From Aldersonia sp. NBC_00410 (GTDB lineage Bacteria > Actinomycetota > Actinomycetes > Mycobacteriales > Mycobacteriaceae): a DNA stretch of 64,000 nt. The notes below the pieces were generated by a model. The model ran no database searches and was not told where the DNA came from. It worked only from the letters and a program-made list of their open reading frames with translations. Where the stretch lies: assembly GCF_026342035.1 (NCBI RefSeq), contig NZ_JAPENM010000006.1, forward strand, positions 186,001 to 250,000, in the 5' to 3' direction. Each line of letters opens with the position of its first letter. Position 1 is the stretch's first letter. Positions 8,114 to 17,969 of this stretch are shown here, piece after piece. The translations under genes were made by a program, and so were the position numbers.

Positions 8114-9748
8114 TACGAGCTTGTTGCGCAGCAGCTTCCCGGTCGCGTTGCGTGGTAATTCTTCGAGGAACACGACTTCGCGCGGCACCTTGTAGCGGGC
8201 GAGGTTGGCCTTCACGTAGCTCTTGATCTCCTCCGGATCCTTCTTCGCATCCGGGCCGGGAACGACGAAGGCACGCAACCGCTTTCCGAAATCACGGTCC
8301 TCCACGCCGACGACGGCGGCGTCGAAAACGTCGGATCGGTCGGCGAGCAGATTCTCCACCTCGAGCGGGTAGACGTTCTCGCCGCCGGAGACGATCATGT
8401 CGTCGTCGCGGCCGTCGACGTACCAGAGGCCACTCTCGTCGAAGTGTCCGACGTCGCCGCTGGAGAGCAGGCCGTCGATGATCTCCTTGTGCCGGCCGTC
8501 GGTGTAGCCGGTGAAGCTCAGGCCGCTCGAGACGAAGATTCGGCCGATCTCACCGGCCGTGGTGATTTGCTTGCCCTCGTCGTCGTAGAGCCGGACGCGG
8601 CAGCCGACCGGCGGCTTGCCGACGGTGCCGGGCGAGCGCCGCTGGTCCTCCGGGGTCGCGACGGTGGCCACCGCGCATTCGGTGGAGCCGTACAGGTTGT
8701 ACAGCACGGGCCCGAAGACCTCATCGGTGCGCTTGGACAGGTCGGGCGAGATCGACGAGCCGGCGGCGAAGATGACGCGCAGCGCGGAGGTCTCGTATTT
8801 GCGGTGCACCTCGGGGGCGAGGTCGACGATGCGCTGCAGCATCGTCGGTACGACGACGAGCACGGCGGCACGGTTTTCGGAAACGTTGCGCAGCGTTTCC
8901 TCCGGATCGAATCTGCGCTGCTGGAAGACGATTCGGTTGCCGAGCGCGACCGCAATGCCGAACTGGGACAGGCCGGTGCCGTGGAAGATCGGTGCCGCCA
9001 TCACCACTGTCTTTTGCTTGGGGAACGGGACGCGGTCGATGAACTGAGCGGAGACAAAGACCGAAACCTTGTCGCGCGGAGCACCTTTCGGAGTTCCGGT
9101 GGTACCGCTGGTGAGGATGACCAGGCCGCCCGGCTTGTCGGGCTTGGCGACCTTGGCGGTCGACTGCCCCTCGATCAGGCCCTCGATGGTGAGCGTCGCT
9201 GGGTCGACATTGTCCTTGGCGTCAACCCAGGTCAGGATGCGCGGGATGTCGTGCGAAATGGCGTCGAGCAGGCCCATGAATTCGCTGTCGAGCAGGACCG
9301 CGCTGACCTGTTCCCGCTTTGCTACGTCGGCGAACTGCGGCTTGGCGAAGCCGGTGTTCATCAGCACCAGGCGCGCGCCCAGCTTGCCGGCGGCAGCCAG
9401 GCTCAGCACCAGCCCACGGTGGTCACGGGCCAGCGCCGCGATGACATCGCCCGGCTTGATGCCCTGGTCGTGCAGACCGCGCACCAGCGCGTTGGAAAGC
9501 TCGTCCAGCTCGCGATAGGTCAGCTCGCCCTTTTCGTCCTTGATCGCGGGCGAGTCGGTGTACTCGAGCGCGCTGCGCATGATGCCGCCGGCGAAGACGC
9601 CGTAGTCGTTCACCAACCGGATGCCGCGGATCGCGTGATCGAGGCGCATCGGGTTCAGGATGCCGCGCTCGCGCAGGACGCCGACGGTCTTGACCAAGTC
9701 GCCGACCTTGCGCAGGCTTTCTTGCGGAGCGGAAAGAATTTCAGTCAC
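8093..9748 (-). CDS. Acyl-CoA ligase, FadD2/FadD12-like
   Basis: The 551-aa ANL enzyme has the P-loop ILTSGTTGTPKGAPR in mid-protein, LYGSTECAVATVA as the adenylate motif, and SGGENVYPLEVENLL in the C-terminal domain. The last part, PRNATGKLLRNKL, carries the catalytic lysine. The N-terminal ~45 residues (VGVLRERGILNPMRLDHAI) resemble the leader of mycobacterial FadD2/FadD12-type ligases. It is a close paralogue of the next gene (9856-11502), in the same orientation with 107 bp between them, so a tandem duplication is likely. It is probably involved in fatty-acid degradation or lipid activation alongside the FadE genes upstream in its orientation. Confidence 0.9.
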   Translation of the reverse strand: MTEILSAPQESLRKVGDLVKTVGVLRERGILNPMRLDHAIRGIRLVNDYGVFAGGIMRSALEYTDSPAIKDEKGELTYRELDELSNALVRGLHDQGIKPGDVIAALARDHRGLVLSLAAAGKLGARLVLMNTGFAKPQFADVAKREQVSAVLLDSEFMGLLDAISHDIPRILTWVDAKDNVDPATLTIEGLIEGQSTAKVAKPDKPGGLVILTSGTTGTPKGAPRDKVSVFVSAQFIDRVPFPKQKTVVMAAPIFHGTGLSQFGIAVALGNRIVFQQRRFDPEETLRNVSENRAAVLVVVPTMLQRIVDLAPEVHRKYETSALRVIFAAGSSISPDLSKRTDEVFGPVLYNLYGSTECAVATVATPEDQRRSPGTVGKPPVGCRVRLYDDEGKQITTAGEIGRIFVSSGLSFTGYTDGRHKEIIDGLLSSGDVGHFDESGLWYVDGRDDDMIVSGGENVYPLEVENLLADRSDVFDAAVVGVEDRDFGKRLRAFVVPGPDAKKDPEEIKSYVKANLARYKVPREVVFLEELPRNATGKLLRNKLVEMDIEE

Positions 9749-9855
9749 GTTCTAACCTCCAGCGCCGACCTGGGCACAGGCCGACCGCATCATCGAATCG
9801 TCCGGGCGTAGCGAAAGACTAACAGTGGTGTGCGCCACCCAATGAGGCCGCGAGG

Positions 9856-11502
9856 CTACATCGGAACATCCATCTCGACCAGTACCCGGCGCAGCAATTT
9901 GCCGGTGGCGTTGCGGGGCAGTTCGTCGAGGAACACGACGTCGCGCGGCACTTTGTAGCGGGCCAGATTCTCCTTGACGAAAGCGCGGATGTCGTCGGGG
10001 TCGGGCTTGCTGCCGAGCTCGGGAACGATGAAGGCGCGCAATCGTTTTCCGAAATCGGCATCGTCCACCCCGATCACCGCGGCGTCGAACACGTCGGGTC
10101 GCCGCACGAGTAGATTCTCGACCTCGAGCGGGAAGACGTTCTCGCCGCCGGACACGATCATGTCGTCGTCGCGACCGTCCACGAACAGCAATCCGTTGTC
10201 GTCGAAATGGCCGACGTCCCCACTGGACATGAAGCCCTCGATGACCTGCTTGTCCCGTCCGTCGGTGTAGCCCTCGAACGGCGCGCCGTTGTGCACGAAA
10301 ATCCGCCCGGTCTTGTTGTTGCCGTACACCCGCCGATCGTCGTCGTCGAACAGCGCGACGGAGCACGTTACGGGCGGGCGCCCGGCGGTGCCGGGCGCGA
10401 TGGCTTGGTCCGCCGGGGTGCCGACGGTGGCAATGGCCACCTCGGTAGAGCCGTACATGTTGTAGAGCACGTCGCCGAATACGTCGCGGGTACGCACCGC
10501 GAGTTCGGGGGACAGCGCAGAGCCCGCGATGACGATGGCCTGCAGGGAGGAAGTGTCGCAGCCGGCCCGGACCTCGGCGGGAAGTTCGACGATGCGGTGC
10601 AGCATGGTTGGCACCGCGACGAGCATGCTCGCCCTATGCTCGGCGACCAGGCGCAGCGTCGCTTCCGGATCGAAGCGTCGACGCACCACCACCTTGTTGC
10701 CCAGCCCGGCCGAGACCAGCCAGGTGATCATCCCGGTGCTGTGGAACAGCGGGGACACGATCACCACGGAATCTTTGCGCGGGAATGGGATTCGATCAAC
10801 CAACTGCACCGTCGCCAGCGGCGAGGCCTTGCCGCGCGGGGCGCCCTTCGGCAACCCGGTCGTTCCGCTGGTGAGGATGACGAAGCCGCCGAGTTGTTTG
10901 GGCGCAGGCAGTGCCGTGCCGGGATGCTTCTGCCCGATCGACTCGATCGTGGGCGCTGCGCTCGACGGTCGGCCCTCGTCCTCGACCCAGGTCAGCACCT
11001 TCGGCACGGACGATCCGATGGCATTCGCCAGTGCGGCGAATTCCTCGTCGTGCAGCAGGACATCGACGTGCTCGCGCTCGACCACCTCGGCGAACTGCGT
11101 TTTGCCGAACCCGGTGTTCAGCAGGACCACGCGGGCGCCGAGCTTTCCGCCTGCCGCGATGCCGAGCACGAGGCCGCGGTGATCGCGGGCGAGCAGCCCG
11201 ATCACCGATTTGTCGTGCACACCCAGTTCGGCCAGCCCGCGGGCGAGCGAATTGGACTGTTCATCGATCTCGCGAAAGCTCAGCTCGCCCCGCTCGTCGG
11301 CGAACGAGGGAGCGTCTCCGTATTGACGTGCGCCGGAGCGGACCAGCGCGGCCTGCGGGCCGTACTTGCCGGACTCGACGGCGAGTGAGACCACCCGGTC
11401 CAGTCGTTTCGGGTCGATCACACCGCGTCGTACCAGGACCCGCACGGCTTGCACCGCCTCGCCAACCGCACCGACCTGTCGTCGCACCGCCGCTAACACC
11501 AT
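9856..11502 (-). CDS. Acyl-CoA ligase, paralogue of the neighbouring FadD2-like gene
   Basis: The start is taken as ATG 11502, behind GGTGGAGGCGG at good spacing; a GTG five codons earlier is possible. The 548-residue product has ILTSGTTGLPKGAPRG, MYGSTEVAIATVG, SGGENVFPLEVENLL and PRNATGKLLRR. It matches the 8093-9748 protein along its whole length, including the VLVRRGVIDPKRLD leader, so the two are tandem paralogues. The acyl-CoA dehydrogenase 11563-12780 is 60 bp upstream on the same strand. This arrangement suggests a fatty-acid activation and oxidation cluster, but the substrate is unknown. Confidence 0.9.
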   Translation of the reverse strand: MVLAAVRRQVGAVGEAVQAVRVLVRRGVIDPKRLDRVVSLAVESGKYGPQAALVRSGARQYGDAPSFADERGELSFREIDEQSNSLARGLAELGVHDKSVIGLLARDHRGLVLGIAAGGKLGARVVLLNTGFGKTQFAEVVEREHVDVLLHDEEFAALANAIGSSVPKVLTWVEDEGRPSSAAPTIESIGQKHPGTALPAPKQLGGFVILTSGTTGLPKGAPRGKASPLATVQLVDRIPFPRKDSVVIVSPLFHSTGMITWLVSAGLGNKVVVRRRFDPEATLRLVAEHRASMLVAVPTMLHRIVELPAEVRAGCDTSSLQAIVIAGSALSPELAVRTRDVFGDVLYNMYGSTEVAIATVGTPADQAIAPGTAGRPPVTCSVALFDDDDRRVYGNNKTGRIFVHNGAPFEGYTDGRDKQVIEGFMSSGDVGHFDDNGLLFVDGRDDDMIVSGGENVFPLEVENLLVRRPDVFDAAVIGVDDADFGKRLRAFIVPELGSKPDPDDIRAFVKENLARYKVPRDVVFLDELPRNATGKLLRRVLVEMDVPM

Positions 11503-11562
11503 CGAATCCGCCTCCACCCCGTCGTCTGCACAATAACGCCGACGGCACCCGATTCGGGGTGA

Positions 11563-12780
11563 TTACTTGAGCTCGGCCGAGGACAGCCCGAGGACGCGAC
11601 GCGCGACGATGAGCTGCTGGATCTGCTGAGTGCCCTCGAAGATGTCGAGGATCTTCGAATCGCGGCTCCACTTCTCCAGCAGTGTCCGCTGCGAGTACCC
11701 GATCGAGCCGGCCAGTTCGACGGCTTTGAGCGTGACGTCGGTGCCGGTGCGGCCCGCCTTCGCCTTGGACATCGAGGCTTCCAGCGAGTTCGGCTTCTTG
11801 TTGTCGGCCATCCACGCCGCGCGCAGCGCGAGCAGGTAGGCAGCCTCCCAGTCGGCCTCGAGCCGGATGTACTCGGCCGCGGCGGCGTGCTGGCTGTTGG
11901 GCGGGGTGTCGTAGGAGATCTCGACACCGGCCTCGGTGAGGATGCGGCGCAACTCCTCCAACGCAGCCCGGCCGACGCCGATGGCCATGCCTGCGACCAT
12001 CGGACGGGTGTTGTCGAAGGTCTGCATGACCCCGGCAAAACCCTTTTCCACGTTGACTTCCGGGGTGCCGAGGATGTTGTCCGCGGGGATGCGGCAATCC
12101 TGCAGCAGCAGCACGGCGGTATCGGAGGCTTTGATGCCCAGCTTGTGCTCGAGACGGGCGACGCTCAGGCCGGGGGCCTCGCGCGGCACGACGAACGACT
12201 TGATCGCGGCGCGGCCCTTCGACTTGTCGACGCTCGCCCACACCACGATGTGGGTGGAGCGCTCGCCGGCAGTGACGAAGATCTTCTCGCCGTTGAGAAC
12301 CCACTCGTCACCGTCGAGTACGGCGGTGGTGGTCACGGCCGCCGAGTCGGAGCCGAAGCCCGGTTCGGTGATGGCCATCGATGCCCAGACCTTGCCGAAG
12401 CGCTCGAGCTGTTCGTCGGTGGCGACCGCGGCGATCGCCGCGTTACCGAGGCCCTGGTACGGAATCGACAACATGAGGCCGACGTCGCCCCACGACGTTT
12501 CGAGGGCGTTCAGCAGCGCGGACATGTTGCCGCCGTTGGCATTTGCGATGACGTCGGACGTGGGGGCCGCGCCGTTGCGACCCCCACTCGCGCCACCGAT
12601 TTCCTGGGTGCCGGAGTCGGACAGGCCCTCCACCATGGCGGCCATGGTGTCCAGCTCGACCGGGTATTCGTGTTCGGCGAGGTCGTACTTGCGTGAGATC
12701 GGGCGGAAGATCTCCGCGGCGACCTGATGTGCCTGGTTGGCGCTCGCCTTGAGCTTCTTGGGCAGTTCGAGGTTGATCAT
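11563..12780 (-). CDS. Acyl-CoA dehydrogenase (FadE type)
   Basis: The 405-residue flavoprotein belongs to the acyl-CoA dehydrogenase family, which introduces the alpha-beta double bond in acyl-CoA. Visible family features are MAITEPGFGSDSAAVTTTA (FAD and substrate contact), FVTAGERSTHIVVWA, and the C-terminal SRDSKILDIFEGTQQIQQLIVARRVLG. The start ATG has AGGAGACACC upstream. A second FadE gene ends 52 bp upstream on the same strand (12833-14233), so they are probably co-transcribed from the promoter near 14275. The length is normal for the family. Confidence 0.92.
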   Translation of the reverse strand: MINLELPKKLKASANQAHQVAAEIFRPISRKYDLAEHEYPVELDTMAAMVEGLSDSGTQEIGGASGGRNGAAPTSDVIANANGGNMSALLNALETSWGDVGLMLSIPYQGLGNAAIAAVATDEQLERFGKVWASMAITEPGFGSDSAAVTTTAVLDGDEWVLNGEKIFVTAGERSTHIVVWASVDKSKGRAAIKSFVVPREAPGLSVARLEHKLGIKASDTAVLLLQDCRIPADNILGTPEVNVEKGFAGVMQTFDNTRPMVAGMAIGVGRAALEELRRILTEAGVEISYDTPPNSQHAAAAEYIRLEADWEAAYLLALRAAWMADNKKPNSLEASMSKAKAGRTGTDVTLKAVELAGSIGYSQRTLLEKWSRDSKILDIFEGTQQIQQLIVARRVLGLSSAELK

Positions 12781-12832
12781 GTCGGTGTCTCCTGGGGGCT
12801 ACGGCTCGGGTGGGCGATCGGAGGTCGCTCGA

Positions 12833-14233
12833 TCAAACGAGGACGACGCCCTCGGCGACACCGATGGCACGCAGGTCGCGGTACCACCGCTCCACCGGGT
12901 GCTCCTTGGTGAAGCCGTGGCCGCCGAGCAGTTGGACGCCGTCGAGACCGATCTGCATTCCCTTGTCCGTGGCGAGCTTCTTGGCCAGCGCGGCCTCGCG
13001 GGCGAAACTGAGGCCCTGTTCGGCGCGTGACGCGCCGCGCATCGTGACCAGACGCATGCCGTCGAGTTCGATCGCGATGTTGGCCACCATGAACGCGACC
13101 GCCTGCCGATGGCTGATGGGCTCGCCGAACGCCTCGCGCTCGTTGACGTAGGGGATCACGTAGTCGAGGACGGCCTGGCCGGTGCCGATGGCCAGCGATG
13201 CCCAGCCGAGGCGGGCCAGCCGGACCGCGTCGGCGTAGTCGGCCGCGTGCTGGGCGGCGTCGCCGTCGCCCAGGATTGCCGAGGCAGGCACCGCGACATC
13301 GGTCAGGATGAGCCGGCCGAGTCCTGCGGCGCGCAGGCCCATGCTCGGGTCGGCCTCGACGACGACGCCCTTGGAATCGGACTCGACCACGAAAAGGGCT
13401 GGGCGGCCGTCGAGTTCGGCGGCGACGATGAACAGCTCGGCGTCACCCGCTGCGGGTACGAGCGACTTGACGCCGTTGATCCGGTAGCCGCTCGGCGAGC
13501 GAACGGCCTTGGTCTGCAGGGCAAACGGGTCGAACAGGGCGCGCGGTTCCGCCACCACGACGGCGGCGGCGGGCACGTTGTCGCCGGTGAAGGACGGCAG
13601 GTAGGTCTGCTGCTGCTCGTCGGAGCCCCACTGCGTGAGTGCGACCGCCACGCCGCTCGGCGCGAGGATCGGCAGCGCGAGGCCCATATCGCCGTGGGCG
13701 AGCGCCTCGGCAACGAGCGCGTTGGTCACCGCACCACGTTCGGTGGCCACCCCGTCGAGCTCCTCGGGCACGTTGATCATCGTGATGCCCAGCTCGGCGG
13801 CACGCTCGAGCAGGTCGCGCGGTGTCTTGGCCGCTTCGTCCGCGGCGTGCGCGGCGGGACGCAGGATCTCGTCGGCGAAGTCTTTGACGGTCTCGACGAT
13901 CATCTGCTGCTCGTCGTCGGGCGTCAGATCGAAGTAGTCCTTGCCCTTGGTGGAGCTGTCGGGCAGGCGCTTGGGCTTGCTGCCACCGGCGACGCGGTTG
14001 AACGCGCGGGTCGCGGCGCCGAGGGTGCGGAAGCCGGTCTTGGTGCCCTCGTAGGTCACGCGGTTGATCGGTTCGCGCAGGTTGTGGCGCGCTGCGAACT
14101 CCGAGCCGGTGATGCTCGTGACCAGGCGCATCGCCGTCCCCATCAGGTCCCGCTTGGGGTGGGTGAGGCCGACGGCGGAAGTGTTGCGTGGGCCGGACGA
14201 GCGGCGCTTCGTTGCGTTGTCCTGCTTGGTCAT
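12833..14233 (-). CDS. Acyl-CoA dehydrogenase with N-terminal extension
   Basis: The 466-residue protein starts at ATG 14233; MIM at 14239 is an alternative. The first ~90 residues are basic and lack dehydrogenase features. From about residue 100 (DLTPDDEQQMIVETVKDFADE) it reads as a standard acyl-CoA dehydrogenase with an N-terminal helical domain, a beta domain and a C-terminal bundle. The C-terminus ends GGHGFTKEHPVERWYRDLRA, the usual FadE ending. It is the first gene of a two-FadE operon, and the palindrome at 14275-14290 lies 42 bp upstream. Partnership with the second dehydrogenase as a heteromer is possible but not shown. Confidence 0.9.
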   Translation of the reverse strand: MTKQDNATKRRSSGPRNTSAVGLTHPKRDLMGTAMRLVTSITGSEFAARHNLREPINRVTYEGTKTGFRTLGAATRAFNRVAGGSKPKRLPDSSTKGKDYFDLTPDDEQQMIVETVKDFADEILRPAAHAADEAAKTPRDLLERAAELGITMINVPEELDGVATERGAVTNALVAEALAHGDMGLALPILAPSGVAVALTQWGSDEQQQTYLPSFTGDNVPAAAVVVAEPRALFDPFALQTKAVRSPSGYRINGVKSLVPAAGDAELFIVAAELDGRPALFVVESDSKGVVVEADPSMGLRAAGLGRLILTDVAVPASAILGDGDAAQHAADYADAVRLARLGWASLAIGTGQAVLDYVIPYVNEREAFGEPISHRQAVAFMVANIAIELDGMRLVTMRGASRAEQGLSFAREAALAKKLATDKGMQIGLDGVQLLGGHGFTKEHPVERWYRDLRAIGVAEGVVLV

Positions 14234-14274
14234 GATCACCAGCTTCTGGAAGTCTCGGGTGCGACGTTGCCTAT

Positions 14275-14290
14275 CTTACTTCAGAGTAAG
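14275..14290 (-). promoter_or_regulatory. Palindromic operator over the fadE promoter
   Basis: CTTACT-TCAG-AGTAAG is a perfect 6-4-6 inverted repeat. On the reverse strand it runs straight into TAAGATAGG, a plausible -10 element, about 40 bp before the first FadE start. The layout suggests a repressor site, for example for a TetR-type lipid regulator. The regulator is not encoded next to it and its identity is unknown. Confidence 0.5.
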
Positions 14291-14366
14291 GTAGCCGTCG
14301 AGCGTGAGCCAGAGCACGCCGAGTGCACAGTTGTTCCGGCGCGCGGCCCCCGATTTTCCGGAAGAG

Positions 14367-15158
14367 CTATGCGCTCGGCGTAAGGCGACCGAGCACGTCG
14401 TCGTGCAGCAGCCCGTTGGTCGCCAGTGCGCTACCGCCGTGCGGTCCCGCGGATCCGTCGAGCGCGGTGAAGCGCCCGCCCGCCTCGCGCACCAGCACGT
14501 CGAGCGGGGCGAGGTCCCACAGCGACACCTCGGGTTCGGCGGCGATCTCCACCGCACCCTCGGCCAGCAGGCAGTAGGAGAAGAAGTCGCCGTAGCCGCG
14601 GACCCGCCACACCGCGTCGGTCAAGTCGATGAACGGCTCGCGGATTCCGCGGTCGTGCCACCCGGACAGGCTGGAGAAGCTCAGGCTCGCCGAGGCGAGG
14701 TCACCGATCGCGGATACCCGGATCGGCCGGGCCTGCTCGTTCCCGGACGACGCGAACGCCCCGGCTCCCTGAGCTGCCCACCACCGTCGTTCCAGCGCGG
14801 GGGCACTCACCACGCCGACCACGGGCACGCCGTCGACGAGCAGCGCGATCAGCGTCGCCCAGATCGGCACGCCGCGAACGAAATTCTTGGTGCCGTCGAT
14901 CGGGTCGATCACCCACTGTCGTCCGGTCAGCTTCGCGCGACCACCGAACTCCTCACCGAGCACCGCGTCCTTGGAGCGTTCGATCGTCAGGATCTCGCGC
15001 AGGCTCTGCTCGACGGCGAGGTCGGCATCCGTCACGGGCGACAGGTCCGGCTTGGCATCCACGCGCAGGTCGAGCGCCCCGAACCGCTCTCGAGTGATCG
15101 CATCGGCCGCGTCGGCCAAGTGCAGAGCGAGTTCGAGGTCGGGCGATTCGATGGTCAC
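14367..15158 (-). CDS. hisN: Histidinol-phosphatase, inositol-monophosphatase family
   Basis: The 263-residue protein starts at GTG 15158 ([10 protein letters not shown]). It has the metal-binding motifs of the IMPase superfamily: GEEFGG (Glu), [12 protein letters not shown] (the Asp pair) and, near the C-terminus, [16 protein letters not shown] with the third Asp. The [14 protein letters not shown] phrasing fits actinobacterial HisN, which dephosphorylates L-histidinol phosphate in histidine synthesis. The gene lies in the usual actinobacterial region close to prfB. Inositol monophosphatase activity is the main alternative. Confidence 0.85.
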   Translation of the reverse strand: MTIESPDLELALHLADAADAITRERFGALDLRVDAKPDLSPVTDADLAVEQSLREILTIERSKDAVLGEEFGGRAKLTGRQWVIDPIDGTKNFVRGVPIWATLIALLVDGVPVVGVVSAPALERRWWAAQGAGAFASSGNEQARPIRVSAIGDLASASLSFSSLSGWHDRGIREPFIDLTDAVWRVRGYGDFFSYCLLAEGAVEIAAEPEVSLWDLAPLDVLVREAGGRFTALDGSAGPHGGSALATNGLLHDDVLGRLTPSA

Positions 15159-15211
15159 GCAGACGACACTATCTGTCGTGTCGGCGCGTCCCCGCGTGTG
15201 CGCCGCCGGAC

Positions 15212-15808
15212 TCAGGCCGCTCGGTCGATGTCGCGCGCCGCGGCGAGTGCGCCCGCCCACCACTGCAGTTGGTCGAGCATCATCGCCGCCGCCGACGCCG
15301 GTTCGTCGGGTTCGAGCAACTGTCCGTCGCCGTCGAAGAGCTGGTAGTAGCGCGGGAACGAGACGTAGTACCGAACGGTGTGGGCGTTGAGCTCGTTGAA
15401 GATCTGGCGCAGGTGCTCGATCGCGAGCAGTCCACCGCTGCCTCCGCTGTAGCCGACGAAGCCGATCGCCTTCGCGTCCCACTGCGTGTAATGCCAGTCG
15501 ATGGCCGCCTTGAGCGAGGCGGGCACGCTGCGGTTGTAGTCGGGGGTGACGACGACGAACGCGTCGGCCCGGTCGAGCCGGTGGGTGAGCTCGGCCATTC
15601 CCGCGGGGCGCGCCATATTCGGTTCGAGCGCCGGGGGTGTGGCAGGTAACTCGAGCGGGATGGGGACGTCGGCGAGGTCGACGACGTCCACCTCGAATCC
15701 GCCGTGCCGCCGCGCCTGTTCGGCGAACCAGGACGCCACGACCGGTCCGAACCGTCCCGCCCGAACGCTGCCGACAATCACCGCGAGCTTCAACGGGGCC
15801 TCGTACAT
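15212..15808 (-). CDS. NADPH-dependent FMN reductase family protein
   Basis: ATG 15808 follows GAGGAGGAACC and gives a 198-residue flavodoxin-like protein. The first strand and loop are [16 protein letters not shown], the phosphate-binding loop of the FMN_red family. [22 protein letters not shown] and [18 protein letters not shown] are further flavin-contact regions typical of the family. It is transcribed divergently from the XRE regulator at 15949 across a 140-bp gap, so that regulator probably controls it. The physiological electron acceptor is unknown. Confidence 0.88.
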   Translation of the reverse strand: MYEAPLKLAVIVGSVRAGRFGPVVASWFAEQARRHGGFEVDVVDLADVPIPLELPATPPALEPNMARPAGMAELTHRLDRADAFVVVTPDYNRSVPASLKAAIDWHYTQWDAKAIGFVGYSGGSGGLLAIEHLRQIFNELNAHTVRYYVSFPRYYQLFDGDGQLLEPDEPASAAAMMLDQLQWWAGALAAARDIDRAA

Positions 15809-15948
15809 GGTTCCTCCTCGAATGCGTTGCGGCCGGTGTGTGCCGTCGGTTCCACTCTCGGATCGGCCGCGCAAGTCAACAAGACCGCGCCGAGGGTGGT
15901 AGTGAGAGGGCCACCCTGAGCAGGGCAAATCTTGTTAGATTCGGATTC

Positions 15949-16803
15949 ATGAGCGGCAACGAGCTCGGGCTCTTTCTCCGCAGCCGTCGCGAATCGGTGA
16001 CGCCCGTGCAGGTGGGTCTGCCCACCGGGGCGCGGCGGCGCACACCCGGGTTGCGCCGGTCGGAACTGGCCACGCTGGCCGGGGTGAGCGTCGAATACCT
16101 CACCCGCCTCGAGCAGGGCCGTGATCGTCGGCCGTCGGCGGCGGTGCTCGCGACGCTGGCCGATGCGTTGCGGCTCGGCACCGCGGAGCGCATGCACCTG
16201 CATCGGCTGACCAAAGAGGCCGACCCGGGATTCCGGTGCCGCGGGGACGTCGCACCGAGCAGCGACGTGCGGCCCACCGTCCGGGCGCTGCTCGATCGCC
16301 TCGAACCCACGCCGGCGGTCGTGCTCAATCGCCGCACCGACATCCTCGCGTGGACCGAGGGCTATCGGCGTCTGATGGCGCCCGCCGGGCTGGACCCGAC
16401 GGACGCGGCCAACCTGACCCGGTTCGTGTTCACCGAACCACGGGCCCGCGCGTTCTATCCCGACTGGAGTCATGTCGCCGACGAGACCGTCGCGCGGTTG
16501 AAACAGGGACCGTTCCGCAACGACCCGCATATCGCCGCGTTTGCCGATGAACTCACCCTGACCGCAGGCGCAGAGTTCGCCGATCGCGCCGAGTCCGTCC
16601 CGAGTCTGGCGCCGACGAGCGGGATCACCCGGCTCGCGCACCCCGACGCCGGCCCGTTGCGGCTGTCCTACGAGGTGCTCGAGCTCGCCGCGGACGACGA
16701 TGCGCAACTGCTGGTGCAGCTGCCGGCCGACGAGGCCAGCGCCGCCGCGCTCGACCGGCTGGCCGGCTTGCGCTCCGGCGCGCTGCGCGCGGTCTCCGGC
16801 TGA
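15949..16803 (+). CDS. XRE-family regulator with MmyB-like ligand domain
   Basis: The 284-aa protein has an N-terminal helix-turn-helix (about residues 5-80, with [14 protein letters not shown] and [19 protein letters not shown]). The C-terminal MmyB-like domain (from about residue 100) contains [12 protein letters not shown] and [18 protein letters not shown]. This architecture is common in actinobacterial regulators that often control an adjacent oxidoreductase. The divergent FMN reductase gene across a short gap fits that pattern. The start is ATG 15949; the longer open frame upstream overlaps the divergent gene and is rejected. Confidence 0.88.
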   Translation: MSGNELGLFLRSRRESVTPVQVGLPTGARRRTPGLRRSELATLAGVSVEYLTRLEQGRDRRPSAAVLATLADALRLGTAERMHLHRLTKEADPGFRCRGDVAPSSDVRPTVRALLDRLEPTPAVVLNRRTDILAWTEGYRRLMAPAGLDPTDAANLTRFVFTEPRARAFYPDWSHVADETVARLKQGPFRNDPHIAAFADELTLTAGAEFADRAESVPSLAPTSGITRLAHPDAGPLRLSYEVLELAADDDAQLLVQLPADEASAAALDRLAGLRSGALRAVSG

Positions 16804-16850
16804 CTCGCGCGGTTTTCGGCCGACTGCTCCGGCCGGTAGCCTTGACTCTC

Positions 16851-17969
16851 GTGCATCCAGACGTCTCCGCAGATCTCGCCGACCTCGCCACCACGCTCGA
16901 AACGGTCGAGTCGGTCCTCGATGTCGAGGAACTGCGCCGGCGGATCAACGAGCTCGAGCATCAGGCCGCCGACCCGGACCTGTGGAACGACCAGGAACAC
17001 GCGCAGCAGGTGACCAGCCAACTCTCGCACGCCCAGGGTGAGCTGCGCCGCGTCGAGGAACTGCGCCAACGCCTCGACGATCTCCCGGTGCTCTACGAGC
17101 TCGCCGAAGAGGAATCCGGTGACGCGGCAACCACGGCCCAGGCCGAGGCGGACAGCGAAAGGGCATCGCTGCGCGAGGCGGTCGGCGCGATGGAAGTGCG
17201 GACCTATCTGTCCGGCGAGTACGACCCGCGCGATGCGGTGGTCAACATCCGGGCGGGTGCCGGCGGTGTCGACGCTGCCGACTGGGCCGAGATGCTGATG
17301 CGCATGTACGTCCGCTGGGCCGAGAAGCACAACTATGGCGTCGAGGTCTACGACACCTCGTACGCGGAAGAGGCCGGCATCAAGAGCGCGACGTTCACGG
17401 TGAAGGCTCCCTATGCCTACGGGAATCTTTCCGTCGAGCAGGGCACCCACCGGCTGGTGCGGATCAGCCCGTTCGACAACCAGGGCCGTCGGCAGACCTC
17501 CTTCGCCGAGGTCGAGGTGCTGCCGGTCGTGGAACAGACCGACCACATCGAGATCCCCGACGGTGATGTGCGGGTGGACGTCTACCGCTCGTCCGGCCCT
17601 GGTGGGCAGAGCGTCAACACGACCGACTCCGCGGTCCGGCTCACCCATATCCCGACCGGCATCGTGGTCACCTGCCAGAACGAGAAATCGCAGCTGCAGA
17701 ACAAGGTCGCGGCCATGAAGGTCCTGCAGGCCAAGCTGCTCGAGCGCAAGCGGCAGGAAGAGAAGGCCGCGATGGAGGAACTCGGCGCCGGCGGCAACGC
17801 GTCGTGGGGCAACCAGATGCGCAGCTACGTGCTGCACCCGTACCAGATGGTGAAGGACCTCCGCACCGAGTACGAAGTGAACAACCCGACCGCGGTGCTC
17901 GATGGCGACATCGATCGGTTCATCGACGAAGGCATCCGTTGGCGGATGCGTGAGCAAGCGCAGGTTTGA
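16851..17969 (+). CDS. prfB: Peptide chain release factor 2
   Basis: The 372-residue class-I release factor recognises UGA and UAA codons. The RF2 anticodon-like tripeptide SPF is at residues about 206-208 ([12 protein letters not shown]), and the hydrolysis motif GGQ is at about 251-253 ([14 protein letters not shown]). The frame is continuous, with no internal UGA frameshift of the enterobacterial type, as is usual in actinobacteria. The likely start is GTG 16851; TTG 16842 is possible. It overlaps mscS by TGATG and heads the prfB-mscS-ftsE-ftsX-smpB order known from mycobacteria. Confidence 0.95.
   Translation: MHPDVSADLADLATTLETVESVLDVEELRRRINELEHQAADPDLWNDQEHAQQVTSQLSHAQGELRRVEELRQRLDDLPVLYELAEEESGDAATTAQAEADSERASLREAVGAMEVRTYLSGEYDPRDAVVNIRAGAGGVDAADWAEMLMRMYVRWAEKHNYGVEVYDTSYAEEAGIKSATFTVKAPYAYGNLSVEQGTHRLVRISPFDNQGRRQTSFAEVEVLPVVEQTDHIEIPDGDVRVDVYRSSGPGGQSVNTTDSAVRLTHIPTGIVVTCQNEKSQLQNKVAAMKVLQAKLLERKRQEEKAAMEELGAGGNASWGNQMRSYVLHPYQMVKDLRTEYEVNNPTAVLDGDIDRFIDEGIRWRMREQAQV

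Noticed and set aside
9752-10366. Reverse-strand frame covering the start of the intergenic region and the end of the second acyl-CoA ligase
   Set aside because: It is a frame-shifted reading of the ligase gene (Arg-rich) with no independent ribosome site.
16842-17969. Programmed frameshift in prfB as in enterobacteria
   Set aside because: The reading frame is continuous from the start, with no internal in-frame UGA.
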